Shown in pieces: positions 34,840 through 47,748 of a stretch of DNA of 64,000 nt (the first letter of the stretch is position 1; the number at the start of each line of letters is the position of its first letter). Source of the stretch: Aquilaria yunnanensis (lineage: Eukaryota > Streptophyta > Magnoliopsida > Malvales > Thymelaeaceae). Location: positions 71,206,001 through 71,270,000 of the forward strand of contig CM077599.1 of the NCBI GenBank assembly GCA_039654915.1. The letters are read 5' to 3'. A program made the position numbers and the translations under genes. Under the pieces are notes generated by a model, which did no database searches, was not told the origin of the DNA, and worked only from the letters and a program-made list of their open reading frames with translations.

Positions 34840-37260
34840 TGTTAGGCTCACTTCCTAAGTGCTTGGCTTAGGCCAAGAATAAAAAGAAACACCAATTTAA
34901 AACATGAGGGACTTGATTGAAAGTAAGGATGAGGATGTAAATGAAATTTTGGGAACTTGAAGGGTGAAATGCACCATGCAAATAAGAGCATGGACCAAGG
35001 TGGAATTAGACCAATTTTGGTTGATAAAAACAAATTGGCCGGTCAAGAATTGCGGCTTCTTCCAAATTAATTTGGTTATGGGTTCATTACCATTTTGGGC
35101 TATATTAATGAAAACTTGGCAATTGGAGCCATGAGTTAAGAATAGAGCCGAGATAATCCTACATTTTAGTGGCTAAAGTGTGCACATGGAAACTTAAGGG
35201 AGGAAATTGTCACATGTAGAGTACTTGAGGACCAAGGTTGACATTGAGCCAAAATGTTGAATAGGTGTACACTTTCATTTAATGCGCCAGAATTCATTTG
35301 TTTTCTTTGCTGCCGCCTGGACGTGTGTATTCGTTTGCTGTTTGCTCATTAATGCGCCAGGAGCATTAATTCGGCTGCCTTCATTTTATACTTGGCTTTC
35401 GTTTGTTGCTGGCCGAAAAACAAAATCAGTAAAGGAACGCAACAGAGCTTCAACGTTTCTTCTGGTGCGAAAGGACGAGCTGGCCGAGAAAGAAGAGAAA
35501 CAAAACAAAAGAGAAGAGAAGAGTTTCGTTCGTACGCGCTAGTTGGCCGAGAGAAACAAAGGGGCCTCAAAGCGTGAGGGGGCAAAGTTGGAGCTCTTGT
35601 CGTCCTATTGAGAAAATTGAAGCTTGAAAGAGAAATCAAGCTTGGATTAAGGAGGTAATGCTTATAATCACTTGTTTTTCTTGGTAATTTTTCATGGACA
35701 AGTGATTATGAAAGTTAATTGAAGGCTTATTGTGTTAGGCAATATATATTTGAGCTTCGGCCTTAGTTACTCGAGCAACCGAGAGCTCAAGTTTTGATTG
35801 TGAGGTAGGGTTCTCACTTTTACTTGTTTTCTTGGTACTTTTCCATGAACAAGTAATTATGGCAGCTAAGTGATGGTTATATACTGCTATATGATCTTAG
35901 CTTGCTAGATGGGCATATTGAGGAGATACAGTTATGTGTAAATTGGCTAGCTAGTCAAGGTAATGGCATGTGTTAAAATTCCTAGTGAGGGAGGCCAACT
36001 CGCTAGTGAATTTGGAGCTCTAGTGGAATGGGAGTAAAATTGTGAAGATGGAAGTGCCAAAGTGCACATGGACACATGCTAGTGGATATGACCGAATATA
36101 CCTTCTGGTGTGTGTGTTAGTTCTGTGTGCTTGGTTGTTTGTTTGTGCATGCTAATCCATATATTGATGGATTATGATGATTATATGTGGGTATATTTTC
36201 TTTTTGTGTTTTCCTTGTTTCCATGTTTTTCTTGCAGGATAAGTAAGCTTGTGGAGGTTAAGTCATTGGACTTAACTAAATAGACCTTATATGGTCATAT
36301 GTGAAACCCTACTGAGTAATTGTTACTCATTGCCCATACATTTTGTTTCAAGAAAGGATATACAGCTTGAGTAGTTTGCTTGAGTTACTAGTTTGTGTGC
36401 TAGCTAGTACACTTTTTGCTCGAGGTATGTGCCAACTAAATCTTGGCTTGAATACTTACATTACAAGTCTTATGGCTAAAGGCTGAAACTTACGTTCTAA
36501 GTTTGCAGGCTTTTGTAGTTGTGGGATCGGTCTAGGTACAGGAAGGATGTGTGGACTTGAACCCTGGTAATGGTTTGTATGTTTGGGTAGGTTTTGTGAG
36601 TGTGCTGCTGTTCTGTACACTTAGGTTTCTTTTAAGAAACTAGGGTATATGGCTTGTAAACTTAACCTTGGCTACATTGGGCTTATAGCATCCTTGGATT
36701 GTATCCAAGCTAGTGATGCTGGACATTAGGCTATTTTGTGTATATATATATACAGCCTTGCTTGTACATGGTTTGTATCTATATATGGTGGATGTTATGT
36801 GCCAAGTTATGTTAAGATTATGAGCTTATGATTATGTTTCATGAAGCAGTCTCTTGAGTACTTATGATTGGCTGATTGTACATGTGCATGGAAACTTGAT
36901 TTTTTTTAAACTACAGAGATGTGGGCTTCTTGGCTGTCATTCATGAAACTAGCACACTTGATGAGCACACATCCTAGACACCTAACAGATAAAGTGTATG
37001 CCTTGCTTGTATTGCAAGTTATTGATTTACACCCTTGCCTTGTGTTGCAAGATAGTGGTTGGGCCTACTTAAGCTGCAGGTTGTTGTTCTAAATAACTCA
37101 TAAGCCTCCTGGGACATATCCCAACTCTCGGTTTAAGAAAATAAGGTTTAAACAATAGGGAGTTATTAACACCTGGTTTTAGGTGAAATCTATTGAATCT
37201 CGGGTAAATTGGTGAGTGGTACTGAAAGTGCACAGGCTGGGGTCTGTGTGGGATGTGACA
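34840..37260. mobile_element. Solo LTR, 2.42 kb, Ty3/gypsy type
   Basis: The sequence starts TGTTAGGCTC, ends GGGATGTGACA, and is flanked by AGAAG at 34835-34839 and 37261-37265. The homologous site at about 45245 shows a single AGAAG with no insert, which proves the boundaries. No internal coding sequence or second LTR is present. Size and ends suggest a Tekay/Del- or Retand-like family; the lineage is uncertain. Confidence 0.88.
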
Positions 37261-37307
37261 AGAAGGGCATAGAATAGGATGAGCGTATGTGAACAAGGGA
37301 AATTTTA

Positions 37308-37661
37308 CATCCAATTCATTTTAATTTAAGTTAATTTAATTTAAAATAATTTATTTTTTTATTTTTATATCTTTTTTATCATTTTTATTTTAAATTAATT
37401 TTATTTGAAAGTTAATATTATGTAGATATAATAATTCATTTGAAAGTAAATTTTTATGATGTCATTGAAATTTTATAAATTTTTCTTTTTTAATGCCTAA
37501 GGCTAAAAAAATTTATAAAAAAATTAGTAAGATTATAAAATTATATTTTTAATGAATTATTATACCTGCATAATATTGACTTTTAAATAACATTTGTTTC
37601 AGGTAAAAAATTATAAAAATAAAAATAAATTATTTTATATTAAGTTGAAATGAATTGACTC
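37308..37661. mobile_element. Harbinger-like MITE, 354 bp (copy 1)
   Basis: Terminal inverted repeats (CATCCAATTCATTTTAATTTAA / GAGTCAATTCATTTCAACTTAA) with TTA on both sides. It is related to the MITE at 47403-47748, with which it shares interior strings such as GATTATTGCATCTAAATAATATTG-like sequence. A TWA duplication suggests the PIF/Harbinger group. Confidence 0.7.
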
Positions 37662-38221
37662 TTAATTTATAGACCGTCCACTTCAACTTGACTTGATTTG
37701 AACTCATTTTCTTAATTTAGGCAAATAACCTTAGTGTAATTAAGCTCTATATCAATCAATCTAAAACTTATCCACGGTTCATTATTCATAGCCTTTTCAA
37801 ACTGAATATTAACAAAATATCAAGTGTGATATACATTTAAGTGAAATATAAGTAGGATCCTGAATCTTATTTCTAACAAAGAAAAATAGACTATTTTCCA
37901 TATATATTCGTACTGGGAAGATAATTTGAAGCGTGTGATGTTGAAAAGCTTTATGAATCATTTTCTAATAGTCTACTGAATAGGATAATCGATGTGAATT
38001 GATATGAGACCAAACTTCTAAAGAAAAAATAGTATAATTATGGTATGTTTTTTTTCCAGAAAATTTCTATAGTCATTAGATAATGAGAGGAGCCCAGAGC
38101 ACGTGTTGTTGGCTATGTCAAAACCATCTCCAATCGAAAAGCAATCTCTTCGATGAAAGGGAAATTGTTGAAAACCCATCGGCTCCTTTGTTGGCCGCCA
38201 GAAATCAATGACCATGGTCCG

Positions 38222-38535
38222 TGCGAAATACTGCCGGCGAGGGCGGCATTTGACAAACAAGACCCCAAGGACCACGTCTAGGCATGCAATTTAAAATTCA
38301 CAATAATTTATTTATTTTTCGTATAGGATAAAGAAATATGCTCCATATTTTTTTTTTCAATTAAAAATCACTACCAACCTTTTTCGTTTCAATTAATAAT
38401 TAGCCTTTTTGGCTCCCCCAGTCTTTGGACGTTTTCAACGATTTCTTCTGCTTAGATTGAGACAGGAACAAGTAAATGATTAGAACATTAATTGGGGAAA
38501 TGGTATGACGGCCGATGATATTGATAGAAGAATAA
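38222..38535. repeat. EXO70 3' flank, duplicated segment copy B (first part)
   Basis: It matches 34490-34760 (ACAAACAAGACC, AAGAAATATGCTCCATATT, TTCAACGATTTCTTCTGCTT, GATATTGATAGAAGAATAA). No EXO70 coding sequence precedes it, so either only the flank was duplicated or the coding copy was lost. The segment is interrupted by the MULE at 38536 and resumes at 40433-40455, then at about 45165. Confidence 0.8.
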
Positions 38536-38835
38536 GGGGAAACATCACTTATCATCTTTGAATTAATTCTTATATTATAAATATATCCCGTAACTACCAA
38601 TTGTTACATCAGTCATCCTCTAACTATGAAATTGTTACAATAGATACTTTGTCATTATTCAGGGACGTTAGGAAGTAACGGAAAATGCTTTTGGAAAGGG
38701 TGAAAAGTGCACAGTTAACCCTAACAATTAGTAAACTCTTTTGTTTGAGTCCTAAAATTTTATTATTTTCTAATTTAGTCGTAAAATTATCAAATACATG
38801 AACTTCTTATAGGAGTGTAGTAGGTGTAGACTGAC

Positions 38836-38965
38836 TGATCTCCTCCTGTGGTATGAGAGATGGATGATCATTGGCTTTATATCCACCGCTGGCCATCATG
38901 ACCAACATATTGCCTGAAATACCAAAAAATCCTTGAAGCGATACATCCATTTCGCTATTTCAGCA
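38836..38965 (-). pseudogene. Coding-like fragment inside the Pack-MULE, unidentified
   Basis: The minus strand reads for about 40 codons as QGFFGISGNMLVMMASGGY followed by KANDHPSLIPQEEISQ, a composition more like real protein than AT-rich noise. Upstream, a second frame gives KDGEVIQASTRNLAEIAKW. I cannot name the donor gene. Confidence 0.35.
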
Positions 38966-40104
38966 AGATTTCTGGTGGAAGCTTGGATCACTTCGCCATC
39001 CTTAAAGCAGGTTTGAGAAGAGGATGGGTGCGGCCTTTTTAGAAGGAAGTAGAAAAAGCAATAGTCCGCAAATATTTTTTATTTCCTTCCAAATTATAGG
39101 TGACTATTGATATTTGCTGATATTTCTTAATCTAAATTATGCCATCACGTTTTTACAAAAAATGCTACAATAATTAACTTCACTGAAATTTGTAGTCTAT
39201 CAGCATTTAAATATGAAAAGTTACCAAAAGTTTATAATAAGCGGTGGGTTAATATGTTGAAAGAAAATTGGATCCATCCAAATTTTTATAAAATATACTC
39301 CCTACCTCCTCCCAAATGATAGATGAAATATTTATTTGTTTAAAAAAAAAGTTTTGTTCAATTTATTTATATTATGATTTTCTATAACATGTTTAAAATA
39401 TATTTATAAACTATGAGTTTTTTTATTTATGTCTAAACTTTTTGAATTCATATACTAAAGTTTTGAAGATAAAAAATATAGTTTAATTTGTTGAAAAGTA
39501 AATATTGTATACAATTCCCAGTTCCAAAATTTGCAGAAACAAAGACCCAAACATGAAGAAAGTTCAGTGAAGTGATTTTGTGCAGTATTAAAAGTGCCAA
39601 GGTCAAAGAGATGTTTAAATAAACAAGGCAAGTTCCACAAGAAAAGGGTACCTAGCTAGTTTTCATTCCTGCTCCCAGGTTTATTAGATCTAAACATTCA
39701 CATCACTTAGTTTTCCATGAACAAGAATTTTTTTTTTCATAAGAATCACCGTCTCCCAACAACCAATTTGTTGCAAACAAGGGATTAAATTAGCACCAAA
39801 TCAGCATGGCCAATCAGTTGTAACGGGCACAGTATATGGTTGACCAACCAAGCTTAGAGCTTCAAACACTAGTTTTGCATCCCATAAAAAAATAATTATG
39901 AACGGTGACTGACATGAGAAAATCATAATTTCAAGTGATGACATGCCTAGAACTCTTTAATTTTAACACTCCTAACTTCCAACTTCAGTATAGAAGCTAA
40001 AACAACATAATGAATGGCATTAACTAAACACAATATCATGTAAAAAATGCTTAAAAAGCATAAGGCAAATTACTAGTAAAACAGCAACATGCGTGACATG
40101 CCTC

Positions 40105-40176
40105 ACACCATTCTCCACATCCCCATGTGCAACTCCATGGCTATGTCCATGTCCATGATCATGTCCAAGAAGTATG
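40105..40176 (-). pseudogene. Captured exon fragment of an MTP-type (cation diffusion facilitator) zinc transporter
   Basis: The minus strand encodes LLGHDHGHGHSHGVAHGDVE, the His-rich cytosolic loop typical of plant metal tolerance proteins of the MTP1/MTP4 type, and then reaches a possible splice donor (AATG/GTGAGG). It lies directly inside the right inverted repeat of the Pack-MULE. No other MTP exon is seen, so this is a captured piece and not a gene. Confidence 0.5.
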
Positions 40177-41683
40177 TTAGGACTGAATTAAAAAATATTA
40201 ACGTTTTAGGACTCAAATAAGAAAATTGACAAATTTTTAGGTCTAATTGTGTATTTTCCTCCCCAACCAAATGCCTTTTCTGTCATTTTTAATGTCCTGA
40301 GTAATGACATGACGTTTATTGTAACAATTTCATAATTAAAGTATGAGCATTGTACCAATTGGTAGTTGTAGGATGAGTTTGTAACATGGGTATTAGTTCA
40401 AGGATGATGACGGCTATTTATCCAAAGAATAATGTTTTCTTGTTTAGAGTCCCTTTTTTTTTTTTTTTTTGTAACTGAAGAATAATAATAATAGAAAATG
40501 TGACTAATAATAGAAAATATGACTAAGGAAAAAGAGAAGCAACAAATTGTCAATTTACATGTCAAATAAAGAAGGTTTGAAACATACCTAATTTGCAGTT
40601 GTACATAAATGCTGGTTGGTCAGCTTTGTCTTTAAGTGAGAGGTGCTCTTCGGTTTCCCTCCATCTCTAATTTGCTTCTAAGCAACTTCGTTTGTTTTTG
40701 TACGTCACTTGCGTTCTTCAAAGCTCACCTTTTTTTTTTTTTTTTTTTTTTGTCTTTTTAAATTTTATTTCAATGTCGGGCCAACTAAGCCTCAGCCCAT
40801 CATAATTAAGTCAAGTAAGTTTCAAAGCCCATATTGTCAAAGATTTAAAAAAAAAAAAATTGAACCGGGTGAGCCCGAGTTAACTGAGCTGCTGCCTTTG
40901 GGATTTGGGTAGTTCGTGTCTCACAAAACCTTTCTGATAAATGACCACCGAAAAAAATCATAAGGTTCACAAATATCCAATTTAAGAAATGCCTTAGATC
41001 CATATGGGCCAGTATATTATGTGCAGTTTGCTTAACCACATGTAGTAATTTATGGACAATAATGATGTTTTAATATTACAACCTAGGAAGAAAGTGCCCT
41101 GGAATGGCGAAATTAAGCTATCCAATACCAGTTTCAAGTGATTGACCATAGTTTTAGCAATCACTTTATCCAAAGTATTCCAGAGGCTTGTGAGGCGAAA
41201 TCATCAAATTTTCTGAATCTAAAAGTCCTATTTATTTGCTTTACCAGAAACCACCATTCAAAAGAATAAAAAAAAGCTCCAGATTCTTCACCAAGTCTCA
41301 TAGAATACCCCAAAATCATTTGAGAACCATTGATTGTAATCTTCAGGGCCAGTGCCCTACAATTGCCTTGCTCAAACACAACTTTTTGTCCAAAGCAAAA
41401 GTAGGGTAGTAAATGAACATACTGTTTAGTAAACTGATAGATTGGAGTTCATTTATATTAATTTCCTAAGCTAAAAGAATGAATATGAATAATTTTTTTT
41501 TGTTTATTCATTTAAACGAACAAACATGAATAAGCTTGTTTTTGTTTATTTATGTTCGCAAACAGTTATGTAAATATTTGTCTATATTTTTTTTATTTTT
41601 TATGCTGTTATTTTTCATTTGTTTATTTCTTAATATATCATTTATATTACTATATACTTATTTGTGTCTGCAAAGACTATCAA

Positions 41684-42119
41684 TCTTGTATATATATTAT
41701 AAAACAAAAGCTGAGGTTGATTTATTAATTGCAGAGTTACTTGATAGGATAATTGAGTACCACTTTAAATTTTTATATGAAACCCCAATTTTACCCCTTA
41801 ATTTGATGACTCAGTTTTGATTACTTTCAAACCAGAATCAAATTATATCAAGTTGCTACCATCTCACCAAATGTTTTGCCACTTGCATAAATTTTCATTC
41901 GTTCAGTTGTTATTCATTTGTTTATTGCTTAGTATATTATATATATTACTATATACTCAGTTTTGTGTGCATAGACTATCAATCTATTATATACTCTCTT
42001 TGTCTTAAATTTTTTGCACTATTTATTTTTCAGCAATTAATCTACGATTTTTTATTTTCAACATTTTAACACATAAATGAAAAATATATATAAATGAATG
42101 ACAAATCAATACCTCTAGT

Positions 42120-42156
<37 letters not shown>

Positions 42157-44733
42157 TAGATTCAAATTAAACTAGTCGAAAAAGTTAAATGGAGTAAAGA
42201 GAGTGGGACGGAAGGAGTATATTATAAAATAAAAACCGAGGATGATTTAGTAATTGCAAAGTTAATTGATAGGATAATTGCGCACCACTTTAAATTTTTA
42301 TATGAAACCCCAATTTTATCCCTTAATTTGATGGCTCAATTTTGATTACTTTCCAAATTCACATTTTGACATGAACGGAATTATACCAAGTTGTTACCAT
42401 CTCACCCCATGTTTCGCCACTTTTATAATTTTTAATTTTAATTTATTTATCAATAATTAAACAACAAAATGTGGCCAATTATTAGGCAATGCTACGACAT
42501 GTAGTTTTTTTTAAACTAAAGTGTTGATTTTATTTTGATTGATAATAAAATAATTTATTAAAAAACTAAAGAGAGGAGATTCAAGCACTGTCTTTAAAGA
42601 AAAAAGATGGACACCCACAACCCAAAGAGCTAACAACAAGAGACCCTAGATCCCGGACCCACCCAATGGAATAGAAAACCAAAAAAATACAAAAGAAATA
42701 AGACTAAATCATTAACCCAAACTAAAAAAAAAACACGTCCAAAAATAAAGTTCATAACCAAAGTAACCCCATCATGAAGGAAAGAAAAATATTGGCCATT
42801 TCTCATAGTTTTTCTTTTTGCTATCAATTCTCAACTCCAATATTGTCCGGTTGCTTTTTAATGCCAAACCTTTTGTCCATGAACATAACTTTTTCTGCCT
42901 CTCCTCTAATATTTTATATTACCAAAATTTTTCAGGATTCTCAATGTCTGTTCTTTCCACTAATCTAATGTCACTTCATTTAGGTTGGATCTTTTAACTC
43001 TAGTAAGACTTGTATAGAGATCCAACCCAATAAAATTTTCCACGCTCTTGTCCCGTCTACTAGAAGTAATTGACCCATCATTTTCAAGCCTCATTGAACA
43101 ATTAATTGGCCCATTTAGAGCCCAAACCTAGTCCACCCGGTCAACTCTTCTTTCATCCTTCCCCATGCTCACCTCGTCACCCCTTGTTCAATCTTTTCCA
43201 CTCCGATGCTCTGAATTCGCCTCCGCCACTCTCGTTTGGTTTCTCTGATGTCGATTCCCGAACAGAACAGCCTGCAACTGAATCCATATTATTAACTTCT
43301 TGAATTGTTTTCCTTACCCTGCAACCATCCACAGCCCCGACGCCACGCAGGTTAACATCCTCGCCGGACGCGGATGCCATCACCACGATGGCGGGATTCT
43401 TCTATTCGCCGCCGACATAGTCGCCTTCTCCCCCTGGAATGCCTCAGCTTGACTGCCTTCTCCCGCTGCAATTTGGGCCGCTAATGAAGTTGAGGAACAG
43501 AGATCCCTGCCATCGAGTTTGGCCCCTTACAAGAGTAATGATTTTCAATTGCCCCATCAGACGAAGCATCCATCAAGCAAAATAATCTTCTCAACCTGGA
43601 CGAATTAAAATAATTCTCAAACGCTCATATTTTCATCCTTCCACCAATTCAAAATACTTGCCTTGTTTATTTCTTTTCCTTTCAAAGATTAACACCTTGC
43701 CAGAAGAACCGAATTGGAGTTGTCGAAATCCCCAAAAATCATTGCCAAACAAAATTCTCCAATTTTTAATAAATCATGCTATTTTGTCTCCTCTTAGATC
43801 TATTAATCCGTGGCCAAATTTGATAATGCCAATGACATTTTAAAACTTTCTCCCCTCAACTTGTAAGTGAAAAGATTTTTGCTGGATAAGAATAGAAAAC
43901 TCAGTATCAAATCTCATCCCTAATATAATTTTACAATGAAGCAGAAGTTTCTCTCTCAAGAACAAACTCCCAACATACTTAGCATTACCAATGACTCAAG
44001 TGTTGAATTGGTATTGGTATATTAGAGGAGAAAAAAAAGTAGGGTAGGGTGTTCGAGGAAGTTGTGGCCACATTAAATATTTTATTTTTAAAACCACAAT
44101 TAACCTTTTTATTTAATTTGTTTAGTTATTTTAATTTATAAAACATGTAATTATTATTTCTATTTTTAAAAATCATTTAAAACTCAAGTAAAAAAATAAA
44201 TATCATAATAAATTATATTTTTAAGTTAACATTTTAATAAATGACAAAAAGCTGTTGCAAAAACTGTTAAATTAATTTATATTTATATAAAATGTCATTT
44301 TAAATGTTTTCTAACTATCTCCAGTGACATTAGCAAAAATTGTCATTAAGAAAATCTCACCATAAAGTCATTTTGCTGTAATATGTTTGCAACGGTATGC
44401 ATCTAAATGTCAATTAAAATGAGGTTGGGTTCATGACATTGATTTGTACCTATGTATGTATAGTCATAGTGAATATGATTGAATGAGATATGTGAATGTA
44501 GTTTTTTCTTTTGTGTTGTTCATGTGTTATATGTATCAGTATTTTATGAAGAGATTAGATTTTAAATCTCTAAATAAAGAATTAAAATATTTATCAATTT
44601 TCACGTATGAATAAAAAATAAGACTTAAAATTAGCTTTATTTACATGAATTCAATTCCCATTCATAAAATCAATTTTTTACTTTAATATATTTTAGTTAA
44701 AACCCTCTATCCATAGGATGGGTATAGAACTAG
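41684..44733 (+). mobile_element. Possible non-autonomous Helitron
   Basis: The left end TCTTGTATATATATTATAAA followed by ACAAAAGCTGAGG and the right end CTATCCATAGGATGGGTATA followed by GAACTAG fit Helitron rules: 5' TC, a 3' hairpin about 10 bases before CTAG, and insertion between A and T. Two related segments near the left end (about 41690-41905 and 42215-42425) suggest nesting. A GC-richer piece at 43100-43520 could be captured host DNA. There is no Rep/helicase frame. Confidence 0.42.
42124..42153. repeat. TA microsatellite
   Basis: About 15 TA units. Confidence 0.9.
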
Positions 44734-45164
44734 TTTTTTATATTATTATATATACCTAGTTGTATTTATAGATGTGCTTATTAACTTGCGTTCGTCTACA
44801 TTATTTACAAACTTGTTCATATATATCATTAGCAAACATGTTCATTTATTGTTGTTCATCAATACATTCATTGATTCTATTTGTTTAGTTTAGCAACAAT
44901 CATATATGACTAAGGAATGAACACAAACACCATTCTTTCATAAAATGAACACATAAAGATGAACAGGGTTTGTTCATGTCCATGTTCATGTTCATTAAAA
45001 ACCTAAATAAATGAACATAAACATGACTTATTTGTATTCATTTGGTTCATTTATGGTCCTAAGCAAGAACACTTGGAGACTTAAAATTACCTTAGTTAAT
45101 TATTGCCATTTTTTAAAGCATATGTTAACTCTGGCTTGATCTCTCATTTGTTCCAGCTTTTTTT

Positions 45165-45540
45165 TCCCCCAAAACGATTTTGTTGTATTCTTAAAGCAAG
45201 AAGTTGTTAATTAAGCAACTTGTTTAGTTTTTAAGGCTTACAAGAAGAAAAGGAACAAGATAATCGTATGTGAACAAGGGCCGGAGCACGATACAACACC
45301 TTAATTTTTCCACTTATATGAGTTACTTCACAATTTGAGCCAATTCCAATTTATTCACTATTTAGTCCGACTCAACTCAGTTTTAGATTATTTTCTTACT
45401 TTAAGCAAATATCTCGAGTTTCAGTCCTATATCAATGAATTTAAAACTCACATTTATAGCCTTTTCAACCCAAATATGAACAAAATATGGTATCAATTTC
45501 AAGTGAAATATGATATATACTCACTACCCCCAACTCATCT
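45165..45540. repeat. EXO70 3' flank, duplicated segment copy B (last part)
   Basis: It matches 34790-34834 plus 37266-37900: AGTTGTTAATTAAGCAACTTG, CTTACAAGAAG, CGTATGTGAACAAGGG, then CTATATCAAT.AAT, AGCCTTTTCAA.C and AAGTGAAATAT. It has neither the solo LTR nor the MITE found in copy A, so it gives both empty sites. Confidence 0.75.
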
Positions 45541-46157
45541 TGGTTCATTTTAGCCTGAACTGACGGCATCCTTCATGTTGTCTATTTTGGATGTTAAGGA
45601 ATGGTCATTATAGCACATGTGTTTTGCGTTGTGCAGAGACTAAGGTCCTTTTGATATAACATTGCACAAGCTTAAAGATTTGTAAATATTATCCTTCTGC
45701 TATGGTTTAAAGGCCGTTTCTTTAAAAAATATGATGGCACCATGATAGGTTTTTACATTCCATGTTTTCTTGAAGTATTTATTGCCAACCCCTGAAAAAT
45801 AGCCAGTTACCCTTTTCTGTTCTCCAGTTACCTGGGAAAGAATGGCGCGAGGTTGTTGAGGTTTGACCGTTGGAAGCCTTGGTTCTTTTTACTATTTGTG
45901 TATTAGTCTTTCAATAGGTAAATGTAGTGCCAACCATTGAATCTCTAGTAGAAACATTTAGTTCAAGGCTCACTCATTTGTTTACCCATTAGAAGATAAT
46001 ATTACACATAGAATACTATAACTATGTCATATTGCCGTGAATGCTTTTATTTTCCTCAGTGTGTGAATGATCATATGATATTAATGTTGTGGGATTGTTT
46101 CTCTAACCTTTGTTAATTTCTTTGAGAAGTCAATGCACATTATTATTATTATTTTGG

Positions 46158-46197
<40 letters not shown>

Positions 46198-47208
46198 GAG
46201 ATAATATTCTTTTAGAGGCCCCTTATGTTTAAAGCAAATTGCTTGTCAAATTTTTCTCCCTGGACTAATTCTTAGATGTATCACCTGTTGCCACAAACAA
46301 ATTAACACATTTCATTTTTCCTTATATTCTTCAAGGACTATGGACAAAGACATCCTGAACTAACAGTTCTCAATCCTCGTCATGCAACATAACAACTAAG
46401 AAATTCACAATCAATGATATACATTTTCAAGGTTATGCTATACCAAAGTACAAGAAGATTTTTACAGAACATCTTTTTAGTGGCAAAGTTAAAGTAAGAG
46501 GCGCTATGTTTAGTAGAGAATAAGAAAACTGGCAGACTTGGAACTTGGAAGTAGAGAAATGATCGACTGATTTCAACTCCTATAATTACTTGCAACACGA
46601 GACCAGTTTCAAACAAATCAAATGACTAGCTAGATAGACATAATAAATCTAATATGCACTATATATTCTCAGATTTTTTCTAAGATAATTGAGCAAAAGT
46701 ACAGGGTTTTTTTGGGGGCAGTAGCATCGGCATGTCAGTAGCTAGATTCTCTTATGATATGAGTTGTTGTGTCATAATTGTTCTTTAAAAACCTTGGCAC
46801 TTCTTAGAATTAAGACAAAAACAAGAAGAAAAAAATAAGGCTCCACATTACAGAAGCTGCCAGATAACTTGGTTGGAGAAGACCATGCCATGATAAGGGT
46901 CTCTAAATCTCTTGTGAAACCAAAAAAAAAAAAAGTGAAAAAGGCAAAACTTGTCATCATAAAGAAATAGGCAATTTTGCATGGTAAATAGAACCCATAT
47001 AAAAAATTACACAATTTCTTTAATGTTAGTAATGGTTTTATAAGTACTAGTACTTGTGACATGGGGTCAAATTTAATATTAAAGTGTGGATTAGTTATTT
47101 CTTAAAGAATGTTGATGGTTTGGGATGCATATTTGGCTACTAATAAGTGAATATTTTAATATATAGTGAATATTTGCTCAACTTGTATACTAACTAAAAT
47201 TTTATATT
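45541..47208. other. Intergenic, no supported gene
   Basis: Contains a compound CA/TA microsatellite at about 46159-46198. A short stretch at the start (CTCATCTTGGTTCATTT..GCC) recurs at about 57662-57705. No gene was recognised. Confidence 0.45.
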
Positions 47209-47402
47209 TTAGTAAGCTCAAAAATAACTTTTATAACAATTTTTGTGAGATGCAAAAATTTTTATTAGTTTTCTCCTAATCTTTAAGGAAATAAATCCAT
47301 AAAAATTAATTACTCAAGTGATTCATTACGTAAATAGAATATTAAATTTTAAATAACATTAAAAAAATACAATTAACAATAAAATAATTCTTTGGTGATT
47401 AA

Positions 47403-47748
47403 CACCTAATTCGTTTTAACTTAAGTCAATTGACTACAAAATGGTTTATTTTTATTCTTATGTTTTTTTTTTACTTGGAACTAGTTTTAATTAAAATTCG
47501 ATATTATGTAGCTACAATAATCCATTGAAAATATAATTTTTTTTTAATTTTACTAAATTTTTATGAAATTTTCTAGTTTAAGGGATTAAAAAGGAAAAAT
47601 TCATAAAAATTTAACAATATTATAAAAATTTATTTTCAAATGGATTATTGCATCTAAATAATATTGGCTTTCAAAAAAAATTGGTTTCAGGCAAAAAAAT
47701 GTAAAATTAAAAATAAGTTAGTTGACTTAAGTTAAAACGAATTGACCC
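47403..47748. mobile_element. Harbinger-like MITE, 346 bp (copy 2)
   Basis: Terminal inverted repeats of about 25 bp (AATTCGTTTTAACTTAAGTC on the left and its complement on the right), flanked by TAA. Unit 2 of the tandem duplication (about 50748-50760) lacks it and reads GGTGATTAATTTATTTGGG, which gives an empty site. Confidence 0.82.

Larger units (their letters stand above)
38536..40423. mobile_element. Pack-MULE-like element with captured gene pieces, 1.89 kb
   Basis: Long terminal inverted repeats of roughly 240-280 bp (about 38536-38810 and 40165-40423 in inverse sense; shared strings AACTACCAATTG, ATGAAATTGTTACAATA, GAGTCCTAAAA). The 9-bp flanks GAAGAATAA (38527-38535) and AAAGAATAA (40424-40432) differ at one base. 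The duplicated locus at 34752-34760 shows a single GAAGAATAA followed by TTTTTTCTTATTTTGG, i.e. the empty site. The interior contains exon-like pieces unrelated to transposase. Confidence 0.85.
40433..45164. other. Transposon-rich insert in duplicated segment copy B
   Basis: The duplicated flank stops near 40455 and resumes near 45165. Between lie poly-T tracts, the possible Helitron, and segments rich in GTTCAT/ATGAAC motifs at both edges (about 41490-41600 and 44800-45060), which may be the two halves of a hAT-like element split by the Helitron. No intact gene is seen. Confidence 0.45.

Noticed and set aside
35282..35577. ORFs within the 34840-37260 solo LTR
   Set aside because: They fall in the promoter/leader part of an LTR and have lysine/glutamate-rich, low-complexity content.
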